This document shows positions 27,688 to 36,679 of a DNA stretch of 64,000 bases, piece after piece. The notes under the pieces are model-generated. The model worked only from the letters and a program-made list of their open reading frames with translations, searched no databases and was not told where the DNA came from. The DNA is from Arthrobacter sp. TPD3018 (GTDB taxonomy: Bacteria; Pseudomonadota; Alphaproteobacteria; Sphingomonadales; Sphingomonadaceae), in the NCBI GenBank assembly GCA_003075315.1, contig QDFQ01000002.1, forward strand, positions 272,821 through 336,820, written 5' to 3'. Numbering within the stretch: the first letter of the stretch is position 1; each line of letters opens with the position of its first letter. Position numbers and translations under genes: made by a program.

Positions 27688-28242
27688 TCAACGGCGCATC
27701 ATCGGCGCCATCCGCGCCAGTACATTATCCCGCAGGATCAGATGGTGACGCAGCGCCCCGGCGACGTGCAGCACGATCAGCGCCACCATGACCCAGCCGA
27801 GCACACCATGCGCGTCATGCCCCAGATCGGCGGCGCCCGCGCTGGCCGGCAGGCGCGGAATGTCGAACAGGCCGAACCACGTCAGCGGCCGCGCCGGTCC
27901 GGTGGTCGGCGGCGCGCTCACCATCAGCCAGCCGGTCAGCGGCAGCGCTAGCATCAGCAGGTACAGCGACCAGTGCGTCGCATGCGCCAGCCCCTTTTCC
28001 CAGCCGGGCATATGCGCGGGCAACGGCGGAGGACGATGCGCGATCCGCCACACCACACGCGCCAGCGTCAGCACCAGCACGGTGATGCCGATCGCCTTGT
28101 GCGCCCCCATCAGCGCCCGCAGCGCCGGAATGCCGTCATGCCCGATACCGATGATCAGGTTGACGATGATCAGCACCGCGATCGTCCAGTGAAACGCGAT
28201 CGCCACGGTCGAATAGCGTGCGTCGCGAGCCCAGCCTGTCAT
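27688..28242 (-). CDS. cytochrome b561 family membrane protein
   Basis: A 184-residue inner-membrane di-heme cytochrome with four predicted helices. Heme-ligand histidines are visible: AIAFHWTIAVLIIVNLIIG (helix 1), GAHKAIGITVLVLTLARVVWR (helix 2), ATHWSLYLLMLALPLTGWLM (helix 3) and VMVALIVLHVAGALRHH (helix 4). The family transfers electrons from quinol, and some members (CybB) act as superoxide oxidases. AGGA lies 10 bases before the ATG. It is followed on the same strand, beyond a gap of about 55 bases, by the sRNA promoter. It does not appear to be in an operon with sapC, which has its own terminator. Confidence 0.88.
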   Translation of the reverse strand: MTGWARDARYSTVAIAFHWTIAVLIIVNLIIGIGHDGIPALRALMGAHKAIGITVLVLTLARVVWRIAHRPPPLPAHMPGWEKGLAHATHWSLYLLMLALPLTGWLMVSAPPTTGPARPLTWFGLFDIPRLPASAGAADLGHDAHGVLGWVMVALIVLHVAGALRHHLILRDNVLARMAPMMRR

Positions 28243-28317
28243 CCGTCATGTCCTTTCGAGGTCGGAACGACAGTCCGCCGGATCGGCGACCGGGTCAAGC
28301 GGGCGGCCCCAACGCAA

Positions 28318-28352
28318 ACGGGCGGGCGTCGCGCGAAGCGACACCCGCCCGT
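28318..28352 (-). terminator. terminator downstream of sapC
   Basis: A 15-base inverted repeat ACGGGCGGGCGTCGC (28318-28332) / 28338-28352 with one mismatch and a 5-base loop lies 43 bases past the sapC stop on the minus strand, followed there by TTTGCGTT. Confidence 0.75.
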
Positions 28353-28394
28353 CTGGATGATGGCGGTTCCGGCTGGCGGAACGGCCAGGGCCCT

Positions 28395-29165
28395 TTAACC
28401 GACCGGCGCGAACTGCGGCTGCGGCATCTTGCCCTGCTGCGCCTGACGCCCGAAGATCTCGCGCATCAGCGACAGCGAGAACAGGTGCGCGTACAGCAGC
28501 GGCAGCATGCCCGACTGGCTCATCTTACGCAGCTGGTCACCGCGCAGCGCAGCCAGCTTTTCCTCGTTCACCATCTGGAAGCCGCGATAGACGAACGGCG
28601 GCTGCTCCTGCTCCGGCTGGATCGTGACCTCGCCTTCCATCAGCAGGTCGAGCTCGCGCAGCTCGTTCATGAACGCCTGCGTGCGCGCGCCGGCCTGTTC
28701 GAACTGCTCCGAGAAATCGAGGATCGACTTCGTCACCTGGCTCGGCTGGCCGTTTTCGAACAGCGCATCGCCCTCGTCGAACGCGCCGATCGCTTCCGAC
28801 GTCGGGTCGAAGCACAGCGACAGCTCTTCGCTGTCCGGGCGCAGGCGCGCCAGCATGTACGGATAGCGACGGACATAGGCGGGAACGTACAGATTGTTCT
28901 CGGTCAGCTTGCCGTCGTCGCCGACGAACACGTTGACGCCCTCGTTCAGGCCCATCAGCGCCAGCGGGATGGCATCGTCACCGATCGAGAAGACGATCGG
29001 CATGAAGCGCTGCACCAGCGGGAATTCGTCGGTGGTGATCGGAATGGCGTGCTGGCCGACCAGGAAGGGGGCGGCATCCAGCTGGCGGACGCGCCAGGTG
29101 GCGTGCGTCTCGCTCGAGAGCGGCTCCAGGCCGTTGTAGAACAGGGGAAGCGGCGCGCTGGCCAT
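28395..29165 (-). CDS. SapC family protein
   Basis: A 256-residue protein of the SapC family, named after a Campylobacter S-layer-associated gene but of unclear role in Alphaproteobacteria. It has the family landmarks PLSSETHATWRVR, FPLVQRFMPIVFS, ALMGLNEGVNVFV, YVPAYVRRYPYML and SLCFDP. No signal peptide and no membrane segment are visible, so a cytoplasmic or peripheral place is likely. In sphingomonads sapC often neighbours TonB receptors and tryptophan halogenases; none is adjacent here. The ATG at 29165 is preferred over an upstream start because GGAGAG precedes it. Confidence 0.87.
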   Translation of the reverse strand: MASAPLPLFYNGLEPLSSETHATWRVRQLDAAPFLVGQHAIPITTDEFPLVQRFMPIVFSIGDDAIPLALMGLNEGVNVFVGDDGKLTENNLYVPAYVRRYPYMLARLRPDSEELSLCFDPTSEAIGAFDEGDALFENGQPSQVTKSILDFSEQFEQAGARTQAFMNELRELDLLMEGEVTIQPEQEQPPFVYRGFQMVNEEKLAALRGDQLRKMSQSGMLPLLYAHLFSLSLMREIFGRQAQQGKMPQPQFAPVG

Positions 29166-29234
29166 GGGAACTCTCTCCGTCGTGGATAGTTTGCGGACCC
29201 GCAATGCTTGTGGGCCGCACGCTGGCGCGTTGCT

Positions 29235-30668
29235 CTATTGATCCGGCTGCCTCGGCGCAAGCGTCACAAGCTTGCCGGGGTTCAGGATGCCGAGCGGGTC
29301 CAGCCCCGCCTTCACGCCGCGCAACGCCGCTAGGCGTGCTGGCGACGACAGCCGCTCCAGCTCGTGCAGCTTCATCTGGCCGATGCCATGTTCGGCCGCG
29401 ATCGATCCCCCCGCCGCGATCACCAGATCGTCGACGAAACGCGTCACCACCGGCACGTCCTCGGCATACCAACGCGCCGGATCGGTGCCGGGCGCGGCGC
29501 GCACGTGGAAGTGGATGTTGCCGTCGCCCAGATGGCCGAAACCGCTGGCATGCGTGCCGGGAAAGCGCGCCTCGCACGCCGCCGCCGCCTCGATCATGAA
29601 GCGCGGCATGCCTTCGACCGGCACGGAAATGTCGTGCTGCGACGCCGGCCCCAGCGCGCGCTCCGAATCGGAAATCGATTCGCGGATGCGCCAGAAATCC
29701 GCCGCCTGCGCGTCGCTCGCCGCGATCGTCGCGTCAGCGATCAGCCCGTCCGCCAGCGCGTCGGCCAGCACCGCCTCGGTAAGCGCCGCACCGGACGCAT
29801 CGGTCTGTTCGATCAGCAGATGCCAGCGATGCGCCCCCGTCACCGGCGCCCGCGCGCCCGGCACATGCGCCAGCACCGCGGTAAGCGATTCGGCGGGCAG
29901 GATCTCGAAACTCTCCAGCGCCTCGGTCGCCGCCTGGAACCGGCGTAACAGCGCCAGCGCCGCCTGCGGATCGCCCGTCGCCGCCCAGGCCGTCGTGCGC
30001 GTGGCAGGCAGCGGCACCAGCCGCAGCGTCGCCGCGGTGACGATCCCCAGCGTCCCCTCCGCCCCGACCAGCAATTGCGTCAGATCGTAACCGCGATTAT
30101 CCTTCTTCAGCGCCGCGAGGCCATCATGCACGCTGCCATCCGCCAGCACCGCCTCGACGCCCGCCACCAGCCCGCGCATCGATCCGAAGCGCAGCACCTG
30201 CGTGCCGCCCGCATTGGTCGACACCAGCCCGCCGACCGTCGCATTGCCCTTCGCCCCCAGCGTCAGCGGAAACCGCCGCCCCTGCCCAAGCGCCGCATCG
30301 TGCAGGTCGGACAGGATCACCCCCGCCTCGGCGACGGCGAGCCCCGCCGCCGCATCGACGCTCCGCATCCGGTTCATCCGCCGCAGCGACAAGATCAGCG
30401 CCGATCCGTCGGCGGGCGGCGTCGCCCCGCCGACCATCGAACTGTTGCCCCCCTGAGGCACCAGCGGCACGCGATGCCGCGCGGCGGCGGCGACGACCGC
30501 CGCAACCTCGGTGGTCGAGGCCGGCGCCAGCAACGCCGGTGCGGTGCCGCGAAACCGCTGCCGCCAGTCGACCGTCCACGGCGCGATGTCGGCGGGATCG
30601 GTCACGATGCCCTTCGGCCCCAGTATCGGGGCGAGATCGGCAAGCAGCGCGGATTGGGCGGGAGTCAT
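29235..30668 (-). CDS. FAD-linked oxidoreductase, D-2-hydroxyglutarate/D-lactate dehydrogenase type
   Basis: A 477-residue flavoenzyme of the VAO/PCMH fold. The FAD domain contains VPLVPQGGNSSMVGGATP, LTLGAKGNATVGGLVSTNAG and LLVGAEGTLGIVTAATLRLV; the C-terminal FAD-oxidase domain has GFGHLGDGNIHFHV (metal-binding histidines) and SIAAEHGIGQMK, followed by LDPLGILNPGKL. The sequence order and GDGNIHFHV motif fit D-2-hydroxyacid dehydrogenases such as D-2-hydroxyglutarate dehydrogenase better than GlcD, which also needs GlcE/GlcF subunits, absent here. The exact 2-hydroxyacid cannot be settled. Divergent from the hypothetical at 30790. Confidence 0.88.
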   Translation of the reverse strand: MTPAQSALLADLAPILGPKGIVTDPADIAPWTVDWRQRFRGTAPALLAPASTTEVAAVVAAAARHRVPLVPQGGNSSMVGGATPPADGSALILSLRRMNRMRSVDAAAGLAVAEAGVILSDLHDAALGQGRRFPLTLGAKGNATVGGLVSTNAGGTQVLRFGSMRGLVAGVEAVLADGSVHDGLAALKKDNRGYDLTQLLVGAEGTLGIVTAATLRLVPLPATRTTAWAATGDPQAALALLRRFQAATEALESFEILPAESLTAVLAHVPGARAPVTGAHRWHLLIEQTDASGAALTEAVLADALADGLIADATIAASDAQAADFWRIRESISDSERALGPASQHDISVPVEGMPRFMIEAAAACEARFPGTHASGFGHLGDGNIHFHVRAAPGTDPARWYAEDVPVVTRFVDDLVIAAGGSIAAEHGIGQMKLHELERLSSPARLAALRGVKAGLDPLGILNPGKLVTLAPRQPDQ

Positions 30669-30789
30669 ACGCGTCCGCTACCCCCGGACGCCGCGCCGCT
30701 CAACCATGTGGGGCCATGTCCGTCTTCGCCGCCGATGACGGGAAATTCATCCTCCGTTCAACGATCGCCGCTAGGAGCCGACACCGAAC

Positions 30790-31278
30790 ATGCCGACCCC
30801 TGCGTTTTCCGCCGCGCTGATCGCACCCATGCTCCTGGCCGGCACCGCGCCCGTGCTGGTCTCCGCCAGCGAGTCGCCCGACCGGCTGAACGGCGTCCAG
30901 TTCGCGCAGATGACCGTCCACGAACGCATCATCATCCGCGTGCCGCGCATGGGCCCCGCGCGCAGCCCCGCCGCCGCGCCGCGCCTGTCCGTGCCACAGC
31001 CGATGCAGTGGAAGGAAAAGAAGGGCCCCAAATGCATCGCCGTCGCCGACATCGGCGGCGCACTGGTCTCCGCCCCCGACGCGGTCGACCTGGTGATGGC
31101 CGGCGGCAAGCGCCTGCGCGCTCACCTCGACGACGATTGCGGCCCGATGGATTTCTACAACGGCTTCTACCTGCGCCCCAAGGCCGACGGAAAGGTCTGC
31201 GCCGACCGCGACGTCCTGCGCATGCGCTCCGGCGCCAGCTGCGGCATCGCCCGCTTCAAGACCCTCGTCGCCCGCTGA
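30790..31278 (+). CDS. exported hypothetical protein
   Basis: A 162-residue protein I do not recognise. It has a probable signal peptide (MPTPAFSAALIAPMLLAG to VSASE), then a proline/arginine-rich segment, then a domain with three to four cysteines: GPKCIAVADIGGALVSA, LDDDCGPMDFYNGFYLRP, KVCADRD and SGASCGIARFK. The even number of cysteines in an exported protein suggests disulfides. AGGAG lies about 12 bases before the ATG, longer than usual. Flanked by a divergent dehydrogenase gene and a dispersed repeat. Confidence 0.75.
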   Translation: MPTPAFSAALIAPMLLAGTAPVLVSASESPDRLNGVQFAQMTVHERIIIRVPRMGPARSPAAAPRLSVPQPMQWKEKKGPKCIAVADIGGALVSAPDAVDLVMAGGKRLRAHLDDDCGPMDFYNGFYLRPKADGKVCADRDVLRMRSGASCGIARFKTLVAR

Positions 31279-31297
31279 CCGGGCGGGGCGCACTCCC

Positions 31298-31393
31298 CGT
31301 CATTCCGGCGAAGGCGGGAATCCATAATCTCTAACCTCTCCCCTAGAGCCGCAACGGTAGCGCGTCTGGATTCCCGCCTACGCGGGAATGACG
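31298..31393. repeat. dispersed inverted repeat, GTCATTCC(C/G)GC type
   Basis: Arms at 31298-31324 (starts CGTCATTCCGGCGAAGGC) and 31367-31393 (ends GCGGGAATGACG) are reverse complements at 25 of 27 positions with a 42-base loop. The sequence is of the GTCATTCC...GGAATCCA type common between genes of many Proteobacteria. It is distinct in sequence from the CGTCATTGCGA elements at 4328 and 22634. It occupies much of the gap 31279-31631, in which I see no gene. Confidence 0.85.
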
Positions 31394-31400
31394 AGCAAAA

Positions 31401-31427
31401 GTGGGGGGAAACGCCCCCCACCATTTT
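31401..31427 (+). terminator. possible terminator hairpin
   Basis: GTGGGGGG (31401-31408) pairs with CCCCCCAC (31414-31421) around a 5-base loop, followed by CATTTT. It could end transcription from the exported hypothetical gene, beyond the dispersed repeat. Confidence 0.5.
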
Positions 31428-31631
31428 CCCCTGTCCTACACGCCCCGATTATGCCTATCGTCAGCCCGCTCTTTGACACGGCGAACCCCACGCGAACCGC
31501 GCCATCGGGGAGGAAGGCGTTCCAGACATAACGTACCGTCCACTTCGTCCACTTCCGCGCCGGTTTCCCCCGCGACGCGCCGCCGAATCGCCCCGCTTGT
31601 CACCTCGCAGGCGCCGCCGCATGATGACCCC

Positions 31632-31961
31632 ATGCTCTTCGGCCCCTCGCCCCTGATCGCAACGCTGAGCTGGATCGTCGCTCTCGCCTTGGGCGCGAAG
31701 CTCGTGGCAACGATCATCCTGCTGAGCGTCGGCAAAGGCATACGGGATCGGCCCGGCTGGGGCGCGATGCTGTGGTGGCTGACGAAGATCACGCCGGTGA
31801 TCGCCGTCCCCTGCGCCATCCTGATCGCCTGGCTGCAAGGGTTGACCGGTCCGCTCTGGCTTTTCGTAGGCCTGATGCTGTTCGTCCTCGTCGCCGTCCC
31901 CCTCAAGATACGGGGACGCCGGACCCGCATCGCCAGGCAGGCTAGACACGCGCCGTCATAG
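31632..31961 (+). CDS. small hypothetical membrane protein
   Basis: A 109-residue protein with three predicted membrane helices: LIATLSWIVALALGAKLVAT, ITPVIAVPCAILIAWL and LWLFVGLMLFVLVAVPL, ending in a basic tail (KIRGRRTRIARQARH). I do not recognise a family. The start at 31632 lacks a clear ribosome site, and a longer open frame upstream is arginine/serine-rich and not protein-like, so the short form is preferred. It precedes the helicase gene by about 110 bases. Confidence 0.5.
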   Translation: MLFGPSPLIATLSWIVALALGAKLVATIILLSVGKGIRDRPGWGAMLWWLTKITPVIAVPCAILIAWLQGLTGPLWLFVGLMLFVLVAVPLKIRGRRTRIARQARHAPS

Positions 31962-32070
31962 CGCCCCGCCCACGCTTTCCTTGACTTTCGCGCCCAGATC
32001 GGCAAGCGCGACGCTCGGCGTGCCGCACCCGTGTGCGTCTATTTCCGGACCCTTGCATGAGCCTTTTGGC

Positions 32071-33516
32071 ATGAGCTTCGCCGATCTCGGCCTCTCCCCC
32101 GAACTCCTGACCGCGGTCACCGACGCGGGCTATAGCGAACCCACGCCGATCCAGGCGCAGGCGATCCCCAGCGTCCTCATGATGCGCGACCTGATCGGCA
32201 TCGCGCAGACCGGCACCGGCAAGACCGCCGCCTTCGTGCTGCCGATGATCGACATCCTGGCGCACGGCCGCAGCCGCGCCCGCATGCCGCGCAGCCTCAT
32301 CCTCGAACCGACGCGCGAACTCGCTGCACAGGTCGCCGAGAATTTCGAGAAGTACGGCGCTGGTCACAAGCTCTCGATGGCCCTGCTGATCGGCGGCGTG
32401 TCGATGGGCGACCAGATCAAGGCGCTGGAAAAGGGCGTCGACGTGCTGATTGCGACGCCGGGCCGCCTGATGGACCTGTTCGGCCGCGGCAATATCCTGC
32501 TCACCGGCTGCTCGATGCTCGTCATCGACGAGGCGGACCGCATGCTCGACATGGGGTTCATCCCGGACATCGAAGAGATCTGCACCAAGCTGCCCAAGCA
32601 GCGTCAGACGCTGCTCTTCTCGGCGACGATGCCGCCGCCGATCAAGAAGCTCGCGGACAAGTTCCTCGACAATCCCAAGACGATCGAGGTGTCGCGGCCT
32701 GCCTCGACCAACCTCAACATCAAGCAATATCTCGTCCCGACGGCGACCAACGCGTTCAAGAAGCGCGAGGCGCTGCGCCGCCTGCTGCGTCAGGACGAGG
32801 TGCGCACCGCGATCATCTTCGCCAACCGCAAGACGACCGTGCGCGAGCTCAACAAGAGCCTGAAGAAGCACGGCTTCCAGTCGGGCGAAATCCATGGCGA
32901 CATGGAACAGCCGCAGCGGCTCGCCGAACTCGACCTGTTCAAGTCGGGCAAGATCAACATCCTGGTGGCGTCCGACGTCGCGGCCCGCGGCCTGGACATC
33001 AAGGGCGTCAGCCACGTCTTCAATTTCGACGCGCCCTGGCATCCCGACGATTACGTCCACCGCATCGGCCGTACCGGCCGCGGCGGCGCGACCGGCGTCG
33101 CCTACACGCTGATCACCAGCGAGGATGCCGAGAACATCCAGAATATCGAAAAGCTGACCGGCCAGACGATCGAGCGCCTCGACCTCGGCGACACGCCCGA
33201 CGCCGAAGCCCCGGCCGCCGAGGAACCCCGCCGTCCCCGCCGCGACCGCGGCGGTCGCAAGGCCAACGACAGCGCCCCCGTCGAACAGGCCCCGGCGCCC
33301 GCTCGCCCGGCTCGCGAGGAACGCCCGGCCCGCGACGATCGCCGCCCCGCCGCCGTCCCAGCCGCCGCAACTGCGCCGCAGCCGCGCAACGACGACCGCC
33401 GTCGTCCCCGCCGCGACGATCGCTACGCCGGTCGCGACCCCAATCGTGACGACGGCCCCGACGAAGGCTGGAACGGCCCGATCCCGGACTTCCTCCACGC
33501 CACGATCGCGCCCTGA
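32071..33516 (+). CDS. DEAD-box RNA helicase, RhlE type
   Basis: ATP-dependent RNA helicase of 481 residues. Motifs in order: Q-motif MSFADLGLSPELLTAVTDAG...PTPIQAQAIP, motif I AQTGTGKT, Ia PTRELAAQ, Ib TPGRLMD, motif II DEAD, motif III SAT, then IIFANRKT, ARGLDIKGV and HRIGRTGRGG. After about residue 375 comes a disordered, arginine/aspartate/proline-rich tail with repeated RRPRRD-like units, typical of RhlE proteins that act in ribosome assembly or RNA decay. The ATG at 32071 begins the Q-motif directly; the longer upstream frame is unlikely. DUF1289 follows after 19 bases. Confidence 0.92.
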   Translation: MSFADLGLSPELLTAVTDAGYSEPTPIQAQAIPSVLMMRDLIGIAQTGTGKTAAFVLPMIDILAHGRSRARMPRSLILEPTRELAAQVAENFEKYGAGHKLSMALLIGGVSMGDQIKALEKGVDVLIATPGRLMDLFGRGNILLTGCSMLVIDEADRMLDMGFIPDIEEICTKLPKQRQTLLFSATMPPPIKKLADKFLDNPKTIEVSRPASTNLNIKQYLVPTATNAFKKREALRRLLRQDEVRTAIIFANRKTTVRELNKSLKKHGFQSGEIHGDMEQPQRLAELDLFKSGKINILVASDVAARGLDIKGVSHVFNFDAPWHPDDYVHRIGRTGRGGATGVAYTLITSEDAENIQNIEKLTGQTIERLDLGDTPDAEAPAAEEPRRPRRDRGGRKANDSAPVEQAPAPARPAREERPARDDRRPAAVPAAATAPQPRNDDRRRPRRDDRYAGRDPNRDDGPDEGWNGPIPDFLHATIAP

Positions 33517-33535
33517 GCGCCTGCGGGGGCGGCGC

Positions 33536-33718
33536 ATGGTGATCGAGCGGACGCCCCCGGTCGCGATCGATACGCCGTGCGTCGGCGTCTGCGTGATGGA
33601 GCCAGACGGCCTGTGCCGCGGCTGCGCCCGCACGATCGACGAGATCGTCGCTTGGGATCAGATGACGCCCGACCGGCGCCGCGCGATCATGGCCACCCTG
33701 TCGGACCGGCGGCCCTGA
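33536..33718 (+). CDS. DUF1289 domain protein
   Basis: A 60-residue protein with the DUF1289 motif DTPCVGVCVMEPDGLCRGCA followed by RTIDEIVAWDQMTPDRRRAI. The four cysteines (C-x3-C-x7-C-x2-C) look like a metal or Fe-S ligand set; the function of the family is unknown. A GGGGGC run 5 bases before the ATG can serve as ribosome site. Only 19 bases separate it from the helicase stop, so it is likely cotranscribed, and copA follows after 37 bases. Confidence 0.85.
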   Translation: MVIERTPPVAIDTPCVGVCVMEPDGLCRGCARTIDEIVAWDQMTPDRRRAIMATLSDRRP

Positions 33719-33755
33719 CGCTATATCGGCGACCGTTCCGCCAAAGGATGCCCTC

Positions 33756-35528
33756 TTGCCCCTGACGCGCCGCCATCTGTTGCAGGCTGCCCCTCTCGCC
33801 GCCGCCGTGCCGTGGCTCCCCGCCTGGGCGCAGCCCGTGTCCGCCGGTATCGCCGCCCCGCTGCCGACACTCACCGGCCCGGACGTCACACTCCACGTCG
33901 CGCATCAGATGATGACGATCGACGGCAGGCCGTCCCACGCGATCGGTATCAACGGCTCGGTGCCGGCACCGCTGTTGCGCTTCCGCGAGGGGCAGGACGC
34001 GACGCTCACCGTCGTCAACGATCTGGACGAGGAGACCTCGATCCACTGGCACGGCCTGCTGCTGCCGTTCCAGATGGATGGCGTGCCCGGTATCAGCTTC
34101 CCCGGCATTCCGGCGTGCAGCCGCTTCACCTACCGCTTCCCGATCCGCCAGGCGGGCACCTATTGGTACCACAGCCATTCCGGCCTGCAGGAGCAGATGG
34201 GGCATTACGGCCCGATCGTCATCGATCCTGCCGGCCCCGACCCGATCGCGAGCGACCGCGAACATGTCATCGTCCTGTCCGACCACAGCCCGCTGCACCC
34301 GCACGCCATCTTCCGCCGCCTGAAGCTGCAGGGCGGATACTTCAATTACCAGAAGCAGACGCTCGCCGGCCTGCTCGCGGGCAAGGACCAGCCGCTCAAG
34401 GACCGTCTCGCCTGGGGCGCGATGCGGATGGACCCGACCGACGTGTCCGACGTGACCGGCAGCACCTACACCTATCTGATCAATGGCCATGGCCCATCCG
34501 ACAATTGGACCGCGCTGTTCGCGGCCGGCGAGCGGGTGCGGCTGCGCATCGTCAACGCTTCGGCGATGACGAACTTCAACGTGCGGATTCCGGGCCTGAC
34601 GCTGACGATCGTGCAGGCCGATGGCCTCAACGTCCGGCCCGTGACGATCGACGAATTCCAGATCGCCGTCGCCGAAACCTATGACGTGATCGTGGAGCCG
34701 GAGGCGCAGGCCTATACGCTCGTCGCCGAGGCGTGGGACCGCTCCGGCATGGCGCGTGCCACACTCGCACCGCAGGTCGGCATGGTCGCGCCGGTGCCCG
34801 CGCTCCGTCCGCGTCCGCTCGCCACCATGGCGGACATGGGCATGGGCGACATGAGCCACATGGACGGCATGGCCGGTATGAGCGGCATGGACCACGCCGC
34901 CGCGCCCGCCGCCTGCCCACCCGAACATGCCGCCATGGGCCATTGCAAACCTGCAGGCCCTGCCGAGCCGATGCACCACAGCATGCGCGACTTCGCGAAC
35001 GCGCCCGGTCTGCCGAAGACCCCCGCCGTACAAACGATCGCCCCCATGCCGATGGACCGCACCGGCGAACCGCCGCAGGGGCTTGGCCAGGTCAGACATC
35101 GCGTGCTGACCTATCGCGACCTCATCGCGCTCGTTCGCAACCCGGACGTTCGCGCGCCGTCGCGCCAACTCACCATCCACCTCACCGGCAACATGGAACG
35201 CTATATGTGGGCGTTCGACGGGGTGAAGCTGAACGCCGTCACCGCGCCCATCCCCTTCCGCGCCGGCGAGCGCGTGCGGGTGACGCTCGTCAACGACACG
35301 ATGATGGCGCATCCGATCCATCTGCACGGCCATTTCTTCGAACTGGTGACGGGTCATGGCGACCACGCGCCCCGCAAGCACACCGTCAACGTCGCCCCCG
35401 GCGGCACCGTCACCTTCGATCTGACCGCGGACGCGATCGGTGACTGGGCGTTCCACTGCCACCTGCTCTACCACATGCACGCCGGGATGATGCAGGTGGT
35501 CACGGTGCGCGCAGAGGATGCGGCATGA
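33756..35528 (+). CDS. copA: copper resistance multicopper oxidase CopA
   Basis: Periplasmic multicopper oxidase that oxidises Cu(I) and binds copper. The 590-residue protein starts with a Tat signal (PLTRRHLLQAAPLAAAVPWL). Copper ligands are complete: SIHWHG, YWYHSHSG, AHPIHLHGHF and the type-1 site WAFHCHLLYHMHAGMM. A Met/His-rich insert (MADMGMGDMSHMDGMAGMSG and onward, about residues 350-420) includes one PPEHAAMGHC unit that is echoed in CopB. The start is a TTG with AAAGGA 8 bases upstream; no ATG gives the Tat signal. ATGA overlap couples it to copB. No copRS regulators are in the window. Confidence 0.94.
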   Translation: MPLTRRHLLQAAPLAAAVPWLPAWAQPVSAGIAAPLPTLTGPDVTLHVAHQMMTIDGRPSHAIGINGSVPAPLLRFREGQDATLTVVNDLDEETSIHWHGLLLPFQMDGVPGISFPGIPACSRFTYRFPIRQAGTYWYHSHSGLQEQMGHYGPIVIDPAGPDPIASDREHVIVLSDHSPLHPHAIFRRLKLQGGYFNYQKQTLAGLLAGKDQPLKDRLAWGAMRMDPTDVSDVTGSTYTYLINGHGPSDNWTALFAAGERVRLRIVNASAMTNFNVRIPGLTLTIVQADGLNVRPVTIDEFQIAVAETYDVIVEPEAQAYTLVAEAWDRSGMARATLAPQVGMVAPVPALRPRPLATMADMGMGDMSHMDGMAGMSGMDHAAAPAACPPEHAAMGHCKPAGPAEPMHHSMRDFANAPGLPKTPAVQTIAPMPMDRTGEPPQGLGQVRHRVLTYRDLIALVRNPDVRAPSRQLTIHLTGNMERYMWAFDGVKLNAVTAPIPFRAGERVRVTLVNDTMMAHPIHLHGHFFELVTGHGDHAPRKHTVNVAPGGTVTFDLTADAIGDWAFHCHLLYHMHAGMMQVVTVRAEDAA

Positions 35529-36679
35529 GGGCGACGCTGGCGATCCTCGCGCTGCTCCCCGCGCCGGCAATGGCGCAGATGCATCATATGGACGGCATGA
35601 GCATGCCCGGCATGACGATGCCCGCCGCGCCGAAGCCCGCCGCAAAGGCCAAACCGAAGCCCAAGACAAAGCCTAAAACCCCGGCTCGCTTGCCGATACG
35701 GCCGCAAAGCCACTCGCACGCCGGTTCGGATCACGTGATGTCCACGCCGGCGGCGCCCATCGCGACTGATCCAACCTGTCCGCCTGAACATGCGGCAATG
35801 GGCCATTGCACGCCTGCGTCATCCGCCGCGCCCGAGGCGGCGATGCCGCACGACATGCCGCAAGACATGCCGATGCATGCGATGCCCGGCATGCACGCCA
35901 TGCCAGCGTCGAACTCCACCAAAACCGGCACCGACCTGCCCGCCGGTAACGCCCCGCCGCCCCCGCCCCCGACCACCCGCGCCGCCGATCGGTTCTACGA
36001 CCCCGCCGCCATGACCGTCGCCGATCGCACGATGCGCTCCGAACATGGCGGCATGCGGTTCTCGCAAATCCTGTTCAACCTTGCCGAAGTGCAGGTCCGC
36101 CGTGGCGGCGACGGCTACCGCTGGGACGGCGAAGGCTGGTTCGGCGGCGACATCGACCGTGTCGTGGTGAAGAGCGAAGGCGAAGGTACGTTCGGCGGAT
36201 CGATCGACCAGGCCGAAGTGCAGGCGCTCTACGCCCATGCCATCGGCCCGTATTTTAACCTGTTGGCCGGTGCCCGGCAGGATCTCGGGCCGAACGGCGG
36301 CCGCACGCATGCTGCGATCGGCGTAGAGGGTCTCGCGCCCTATTGGTTCGACGTCGAGGCCATGCTGTTCGCCTCCGACAAGGGCGTCCGCGCCAGGGGA
36401 TCGGCATGGTACGATCAGCGCCTGACCCAGCGCGCGATCCTGCAACCCCGCGTAGAGGTGAACCTTGCCACACAGGACGAACCCGACGCCCGTGTCGGTG
36501 GCGGCCTGTCCAGCGTCGAGGCGGGCTTACGCCTCCGCTACGAAATCGCCCGCGAATTCGCGCCCTATGTCGGGATCAACTGGGAACGCCGCTACGGCGC
36601 CACCGCGCGCTATGCCCGCGCGGATGGCGAGGGCAGCGGCGGCGTATCACTCGCGCTCGGCATCCGCGGCTGGTTCTGA
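35525..36679 (+). CDS. copB: copper resistance protein B (outer membrane)
   Basis: A 384-residue exported beta-barrel. A short signal peptide (MRATLAILALLPAPAMAQ) is followed by a long Met/His/Pro-rich copper-binding segment (HMDGMSMPGMTMP, PPEHAAMGHC, MPHDMPQDMPMHAMPGMHAM), then the conserved CopB barrel beginning RFYDPAAMTVADRTMRSEHG and running through FNLAEVQVRRGGDGYRWDGE to the last strand GSGGVSLALGIRGWF ending in Phe. It is thought to sequester or export copper with CopA. Its stop lies inside the convergent ohrR gene by 33 bases. Confidence 0.93.
   Translation: MRATLAILALLPAPAMAQMHHMDGMSMPGMTMPAAPKPAAKAKPKPKTKPKTPARLPIRPQSHSHAGSDHVMSTPAAPIATDPTCPPEHAAMGHCTPASSAAPEAAMPHDMPQDMPMHAMPGMHAMPASNSTKTGTDLPAGNAPPPPPPTTRAADRFYDPAAMTVADRTMRSEHGGMRFSQILFNLAEVQVRRGGDGYRWDGEGWFGGDIDRVVVKSEGEGTFGGSIDQAEVQALYAHAIGPYFNLLAGARQDLGPNGGRTHAAIGVEGLAPYWFDVEAMLFASDKGVRARGSAWYDQRLTQRAILQPRVEVNLATQDEPDARVGGGLSSVEAGLRLRYEIAREFAPYVGINWERRYGATARYARADGEGSGGVSLALGIRGWF

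Noticed and set aside
33687..35669. 660-residue antisense open frame over copA
   Set aside because: No recognisable domain, and all four copper-ligand motifs lie on the plus strand.
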